Shown here: piece by piece, positions 60,301 through 64,000 of the stretch | Position numbering within the stretch: the stretch's first letter is position 1 | Layout of the letters: every line of letters begins with the position of its first letter | From: Desulfovibrio sp. Huiquan2017 | Lineage (GTDB): Bacteria; Desulfobacterota; Desulfovibrionia; Desulfovibrionales; Desulfovibrionaceae | Reading direction: 5' to 3' | Assembly: GCF_017351175.1 (NCBI RefSeq) | Contig: NZ_JAFMPN010000014.1 | Span: 64,366-128,365 of the forward strand | Length of the DNA: 64,000 bases | The notes under the pieces: model-generated | The model's database searches: none | What the model was told of the DNA's origin: nothing | The model's input: only the letters and a program-made list of their open reading frames with translations | Program-made: the position numbers and the translations under genes

Positions 60301-60990
60301 GTTAAGATAGGTGTCCTGGAGCCCGGCAAAAGCCTTCTTGCGGCTGTCCTCGCCAGCGGCCGAGGAACGCACGGCCACCGGTACGTCGTCCAGACCGGCT
60401 TCCTTGCAGATGGACTGGTAGGCGCCCTTGACTTCCTTGCCGATCTCCTCGGGCATGTCCACGGACAGGATGGCCGACTGGACCAGGACCGAACGCATGC
60501 GCAATTGGTCGATGCCCTCCGGGGAGGTGGCGAAACCTTCGACCACGTTGTTGATGAAGGTGCGCAGCCGGATGGGGGTGCCGGACTGCTTCCGGGACTC
60601 CTCGCCGATCTTCTTGCCCACCCGACGGACGAAATTCTGGAGGTAATCGGAGTCCTCGTTGACCGCGTCGGAGTTCCAGTCGATCTTGTTGTACTCTTTG
60701 TCCACCGTGGCCCGAACCACGGCGGCATTGACCTTGGTCTCGTCCAAGAGGATGTGGAAGGCGTGCGAGGAAATGGCCCGGAATTCCGGAGCCCGGATAC
60801 CCGGCACCTGGCTGATGATGGCCGTATTGTAGTTCTTGCCGCCGACTAGCAGTTCGGCGTCTTCGCCGATCTTTTTGATCTCGGCGCCGTTGAGGACGAG
60901 CTTCTGCTTGAGCCCCTCTACCTTGGTATCGGTTTTCTTGGCTTTGGTCGCCGGTGCGTTATCCGTTGCTTCATTCTTGGCTTTGGCCAT
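57400..60990 (-). CDS. Phosphoenolpyruvate synthase-like PEP/pyruvate-binding protein, enlarged
   Basis: A 1196-residue protein of the PEP synthase/PPDK family, much longer than E. coli PpsA (about 790). After a low-complexity Lys/Ala-rich start, an ATP-grasp pyruvate-phosphate-binding domain (about 60-460) shows VPVAVRSSAAGEDSRKKAFA and GLQDTYLN. The swivelling phosphohistidine domain has VGGDTSHAAITSRELGIPA with His532. The C-terminal PEP-binding barrel has VLMAEIPSNAI-type signatures, FSIGSNDMTQMVLATDRD and the catalytic cysteine in GFCGQGVSNS (Cys1033). A long helical insert (about 690-830) lies before the barrel. It should make PEP from pyruvate and ATP. AGGAGG precedes the ATG at 60990. 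Confidence 0.87.
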   Translation of the reverse strand: MAKAKNEATDNAPATKAKKTDTKVEGLKQKLVLNGAEIKKIGEDAELLVGGKNYNTAIISQVPGIRAPEFRAISSHAFHILLDETKVNAAVVRATVDKEYNKIDWNSDAVNEDSDYLQNFVRRVGKKIGEESRKQSGTPIRLRTFINNVVEGFATSPEGIDQLRMRSVLVQSAILSVDMPEEIGKEVKGAYQSICKEAGLDDVPVAVRSSAAGEDSRKKAFAGLQDTYLNIVGADECLEAYHWDCASAYNLRSMTYRREAILDAITKAEKTGDDSIAETAKKEWAIEHTSLSVCIMRMINPVISGTAFSADTATGCRGTSRNDLVSIDASYGLGEAVVGGMVTPDKFYVFQREGGREVVIRYMGCKEKKIVYKEDGSGTHVVKVADNEVFRWALSIAQAETVAQGVRNISQAYGGMIMDTEFCIDKTDRLWFVQARPETRWNEDFELHPHTIFMRRLEVDKKAVDTAEVILEGNGASRGAGQGTVKYLRSALELNKISKGDILAAERTDPDMVPGMRIASAILADVGGDTSHAAITSRELGIPAIIGIQRIEALRSMDGQQVTVDGSRGKVYRGELPLVEVGGEINVDKLPATKTKVGLILADVGQALFLSRLRNVPDFEVGLLRAEFMLGNIGVHPMALEAYDKDTLNDLVEEKLQEMDHHLTKVMKEQLDSGLITMPLKLREYVGLITGLTRQMESLAEQEGARSTDEVLAMHRRLREMDHKLDEHIAHATERLDVLKTSIDPEAHVAVVLGFHDMLEPVPTVRTEAWKIRQQHEKIVSEYVARLKEDPEFEAHIDKITRLREEVALKMGLKSEMDEVATLPDRIRRLLESRGYTTGKENYIQTLSQGLALFAMAFYGSNIVYRTTDFKSNEYRNLLGGSLFEAHEDNPMIGYRGVSRNIHDWELEAFKLARGIYGGQNLSIMFPFVRTLEEARSMKRYLKQVHNLESGKDGLKVILMAEIPSNAILCKEFLKEVDGFSIGSNDMTQMVLATDRDNASLQHIYDEEDPAVVWAILSAIFAGQKAGKKVGFCGQGVSNSVILRGLVAIAGIVSASVVPDTYYQTKLDMAEIESENIKTSDLGAWLKMQHMVKLQELLEANSYGHILKKYKSPEDFMEWYEGELDRFSEQLRDHMETPKEEFYRQEMEQFRSVFHKPVIYASWDWHHTVEDAMHHAGFATFEEQEAALETQRKKQW

Positions 60991-61238
60991 TTCATCCTCC
61001 TGGTATGACCGTGTGGACCGGACCTTGTCTATTACCTTAGTCCATGTCTCAAAACCACGGCGCTTTCCATTTTGAATCGTCAGAAAAGAACAAACAAAAC
61101 CCAAGGTTCGAATCTCCGCTTACAGGGTTCCTGAATGCTTCGTCAACGAAACAATTGGTCCAACCTTTAATCCAATAGCGCCAACAAAAATACTCCAAAT
61201 CTATTCTGAATGGTCTTCACCGGCATTCTTCAAATGGG

Positions 61239-61278
61239 AAAAAACAAAGGCCGACGCGCTATTATAGCGCATCGGCCG
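61239..61278 (-). terminator. Terminator after pyruvate carboxylase
   Basis: Stem GGCCGA-GCGCTA/TAGCGC-TCGGCC, 12 bp interrupted by one C-A mismatch, with a 3-nt loop. On the minus strand it ends in TTTGTTTTTT. The 360 bp between the pyc stop and the ppsA-like start hold no other gene. Confidence 0.8.
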
Positions 61279-61354
61279 AATTGTTCATGGGGCCTTCCCG
61301 AAGCGAGGCCACGGGGCACAAAATCAAACCAATTTTGCGGCCCGCATTATTTTT

Positions 61355-64000
61355 TTACAATTTCTGGCCGCAGTTGGGGCAGAAGTTGCAATCCTCCGAC
61401 GGGACGACAAACTTGCAGGTGGGACAGATGCCCGCCTCGGGGCCGAGCTCCACGAGCAGCTCCCCTTCCACCACCGGGATCATCTTCCGGTCCTCGGTGT
61501 AGTTGGCGGATTTGATGACCCTTCGGACCATGCCGCTCACCGGGGCCAGCACCGCCTTCTCCTGCTTCATGATGGAGATGTTGAACAACTCCTCGCCCGC
61601 CTTGACGCGGTCGCCGGGACGAACATGGGTGACCCAAAGGTCGCCGTTGCTGGGCGAGCCCACGTGGTAGACATTGGACGGATCCGCCATCTCCGTGGCG
61701 TCCTTGGCACCGGCCTCGGCCTCGGCCACCTTGACCTGGTGGCTCATGATTTCGGAATCCAGCACGTAGCGGACCACGGCCATGCCGTTCTCGTCCGGCT
61801 CGGAGATGTCCAGGATGCGCATGACGTGCGGCTTCTTGCAGTTGCCCTGGAACTCCAGGAGCTCACCCTTCTCCAACCCCTCGAACCAGATGTCCACGGG
61901 CAGGTTGTTGATGTTGCCGAACTTTTCGCAGAAGTCGATGGTCTTGATGGCATCGCCCGGGTGGTTGAGATACATGATGAACTCTTCCTCGGAGGGCTGG
62001 CGGTGCAGCCGGGACAACAGCGCCTTTTTCTCGGCCACAAGGTCCACATCCTTGAGAGTGGTCAATGGCGAGGCCTCGGTGCGCTCCTTGATGGCCGTTT
62101 CCCAACCGGAGCCGAAAGCGGACTGGTAGACCCAATCGGCCGGGAAGCCCAGGGGCAGCTTGCCGAACTTGCCGAGCAGCAGATTGCGGAAGGCGTCGTT
62201 GGAGTCGCGGTACAGGTCGAGCCGAGCCTCGCGTTCAAGGTCAGTCAGCTCGTCATCGCTGCACAGAGTGACGATGTCCAGGACATTGAGCAACCGGCGC
62301 ACTTCGCGTTCGCCGCCGCGCTTGAAGGCCCCGGTTACGGCCAGGAAGGCGGTGTTCCAGGTGATCTGGGAGCCCGGGGTGACGTCGTGATAGCGGACGA
62401 CCTTGCGGGTCCCCTCCAGGAATTTGAGCATGTACGGCAAGAGCTTGATGTACCCCTGCTTGAGCGCTCCCTCCTGGGAGGAGGACGTCGCGCCGCCCGG
62501 CATGCCATGGCGAACCACGTCGTGGTCGATGCCCTGGAAGTACGGAGCGGTGTAGCGGTCGTAGTACGGCATGATCTGCTTGAGCCGGAAGTTGGTCGCC
62601 CGGATCATGTCCTTGTCGAGATGGGTTTTCAATCCGAGTTCGTCCTCTATGTAGGCCGCCGTGGACAGGACTTCACCCTGGCCGTACCAGCGGACGGACG
62701 AACCGATGGCCACGTCCACGATATGCGCCCCGGCTTCGGCGGCGGCGCCCATGGTCGGGACGAACAGACCGTCGGTGTAGTGCCGGTGGCTGTGGATGAC
62801 CAGCTCGGGATATTTTGCGGTAATGGCGGCGATCAGTTCGCGCATGAACCGGGGCGGACACACTCCGCCCATGTCCTTGAGGCCGAGGATGATGGTCTTC
62901 TCGGTCTGCTTGCGGCTGAGGCCCGCCGCTTCGGAACACATACGGATGATCTCGTCGGTCACGGTCATATACCGTTCGACCGTGAATCCCTTGGCCCAGG
63001 ACAGGGAGATGGCGGGTTCGAAGATGTTTCGCTTCGAACTCATAGCCACTTCGGCAAAGGGTCGCATGTTGTCGACGTGATTGAGGAAGTCGAAACAGCG
63101 GATGATTTCGTAATGCTCGTTGATCATCTCGCCGGTCAGCCGCATGACGTTCTTGGGCTGCGGCTTGTAGCCGAGAATGTTGGTGGACCGGATGAGAATC
63201 TGCTTGAGGGTGTTGGGCGCGAACTTGTTCCACTCGGCCGCCTCGGTGAACGGATAGGTCATGTTCGCCAGCATGGCCACGTGGAAGTGCGCTCCGCCGC
63301 CATTCTCCAGGGAGAAAAAGCCGCACTTGTCGAGGGAGGGGCCGATGATGCGATCCTCGGCCAGGCGGAAACGGTTGCCGCTGTTGGACTGGGTGATGTC
63401 GCGGGTCGTGGTGTCCGTCATGTGGATGATCCCGGCCTCACGGTCCGTGCGCAGGGTATCAAGGATAGCGTCCCGATCCATCTTGCGCGAGAAGCGCGGC
63501 TCGAACCAGGAGGACACCTCGGGCGGCTTGGCCAGATTGAACCGGCCTACCCGCTTGTCTTCGCGGCCCCGGTATTCGCCAAGCTGCACATACCGATTGT
63601 AGCCCAAAGCCGAGATCTCGGCCACCAGCCGCGTCAGGCGCAGGGAATCCGGCTCGCGGTCCGAGTAGTCCATGAGCTCGGCGTAATTCTGCCGGACGAA
63701 ATTGGTGTCGTAGTCCGCCTCGATGAATTTCTTGTGGCCGATGATCTTGAGATGGAAGGGAATGGTCGTCTTGACCCCGCCGATCATGTATTCGCGCAGA
63801 GCGCGGTTCATCAGGGCCACAACCTTGTTCCAGGAATTGCCGTAGGCGATGAGCAGCGAGGCCGCCGAATCGTAGTTGGACGGGAAACGATAGCCGTCGC
63901 CCACGCAGGAGTCGATGCGGATGCCCTGCCCGCCGGGCGAGACGTACCGGGTGATGCGCCCGGAGTTGGGTTCGAAATGCTTTTGCGGGTCTTCGCAGTT
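61355..64000 (-). CDS. pyc: Pyruvate carboxylase, divergent, with C-terminal zinc ribbon; N-terminus outside window
   Basis: 881 residues are visible and the frame continues beyond the right edge. The first part is the end of the biotin carboxylase domain (NYDSAASLLIAYG, GVKTTIPFHLKIIG). The carboxyltransferase barrel follows (MTDTTTRDITQSN, FSLENGGGAHFHVAML, LGYKPQPKNVMRL, IIRCFDFLNHVDNM, and metal-binding VIHSHRHYTDGL), then the allosteric/linker region. The biotinyl domain has its lysine in FNISIMKQEKAV, 70 residues from the end. Motifs differ noticeably from common pyruvate carboxylase. A CPTCK...CPNCGQKL zinc ribbon is added after the biotinyl domain. It should make oxaloacetate from pyruvate, next to the PEP synthase gene. 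Confidence 0.9.
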   Translation of the reverse strand, partial: NCEDPQKHFEPNSGRITRYVSPGGQGIRIDSCVGDGYRFPSNYDSAASLLIAYGNSWNKVVALMNRALREYMIGGVKTTIPFHLKIIGHKKFIEADYDTNFVRQNYAELMDYSDREPDSLRLTRLVAEISALGYNRYVQLGEYRGREDKRVGRFNLAKPPEVSSWFEPRFSRKMDRDAILDTLRTDREAGIIHMTDTTTRDITQSNSGNRFRLAEDRIIGPSLDKCGFFSLENGGGAHFHVAMLANMTYPFTEAAEWNKFAPNTLKQILIRSTNILGYKPQPKNVMRLTGEMINEHYEIIRCFDFLNHVDNMRPFAEVAMSSKRNIFEPAISLSWAKGFTVERYMTVTDEIIRMCSEAAGLSRKQTEKTIILGLKDMGGVCPPRFMRELIAAITAKYPELVIHSHRHYTDGLFVPTMGAAAEAGAHIVDVAIGSSVRWYGQGEVLSTAAYIEDELGLKTHLDKDMIRATNFRLKQIMPYYDRYTAPYFQGIDHDVVRHGMPGGATSSSQEGALKQGYIKLLPYMLKFLEGTRKVVRYHDVTPGSQITWNTAFLAVTGAFKRGGEREVRRLLNVLDIVTLCSDDELTDLEREARLDLYRDSNDAFRNLLLGKFGKLPLGFPADWVYQSAFGSGWETAIKERTEASPLTTLKDVDLVAEKKALLSRLHRQPSEEEFIMYLNHPGDAIKTIDFCEKFGNINNLPVDIWFEGLEKGELLEFQGNCKKPHVMRILDISEPDENGMAVVRYVLDSEIMSHQVKVAEAEAGAKDATEMADPSNVYHVGSPSNGDLWVTHVRPGDRVKAGEELFNISIMKQEKAVLAPVSGMVRRVIKSANYTEDRKMIPVVEGELLVELGPEAGICPTCKFVVPSEDCNFCPNCGQKL

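Noticed and set aside
57466-60849. An open frame of over 1100 codons on the plus strand, antisense to the PEP synthase gene
   Set aside because: It mirrors the codon bias of the real minus-strand gene, has no protein motifs and lies wholly within a gene with catalytic residues on the other strand.

Overview
The window comes from a G+C-rich, anaerobic, Gram-negative, flagellated bacterium, most likely a member of the Desulfovibrionaceae (Desulfovibrio/Pseudodesulfovibrio type). This is an inference from the gene set: a siroheme-forming precorrin-2 dehydrogenase next to hemA, LL-diaminopimelate aminotransferase, YedF of selenium metabolism, a Tat-exported superoxide reductase, LptF/LptG/LolA/LapAB for a Gram-negative envelope, MotA/MotB/FapA/FlaG for motility, and a tmRNA whose tag reads ANDNYDYAMAA. 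Genes are packed tightly, with many 4-bp start/stop overlaps.

Layout. 1-2205 (minus): hemA (cut by the window edge), a CcsA/HemX-type membrane protein and a siroheme dehydrogenase. 2309-4836 (plus): two glycosyltransferases. 4904-17121 (minus): a long block with rarA, rsmE, lysA, a lipoprotein, mutS, lapB, lapA, a HIT protein, a DHH-CBS-tRNA nucleotidyltransferase fusion and xerD. 17264-23872 (plus): dapL-folK, a small membrane protein, an exported TPR protein, azlCD and an acetyltransferase. 24036-25532 (minus): a degenerate kinase/receiver fusion. 26008-26676 (plus): a nucleotidyltransferase, followed by a 1.3-kb stretch without genes. 28018-30934 (minus): rimI-pgk-tpiA-secG-tRNA-Leu, of which secG-tRNA-Leu(GAG) resembles E. 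coli secG-leuU. 31017-38058: housekeeping genes on both strands (Nudix, inositol phosphatase, gcvT, acyltransferase, yedF, pseudouridine synthase). 38055-46264: lolA-ftsK, efp-aroQ, engB, lptG-lptF and uppP.

46358-49820 is an accessory island. It starts at a tRNA-Met gene and carries the broken start of a phage-type integrase, the broken end of a serine resolvase and two AT-rich cargo genes of unknown function: a membrane protein with zinc ribbons and a small exported or anchored protein. It ends near an imperfect copy of the tRNA-Met 3' end, so it looks like a decayed integrative element. After it come an exported superoxide reductase, a LysE-type exporter with its AraC regulator, and tmRNA.

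52811-57324 is a motility segment: fapA, motA and two motB paralogs on the minus strand, then flaG on the plus strand behind a near-consensus sigma-28 promoter. 57400-64000 (minus) holds an oversized phosphoenolpyruvate synthase and most of a divergent pyruvate carboxylase with an extra zinc ribbon at its C-terminus. Together these two would link pyruvate, oxaloacetate and PEP for anaplerosis and gluconeogenesis.

No rRNA, CRISPR array or intact transposon was seen. The clearest candidates for undescribed biology are the island cargo (47677-49387), the kinase-like/receiver fusion (24036-25532), the orphan 578-residue protein (32890-34626) and the zinc-ribbon pyruvate carboxylase.
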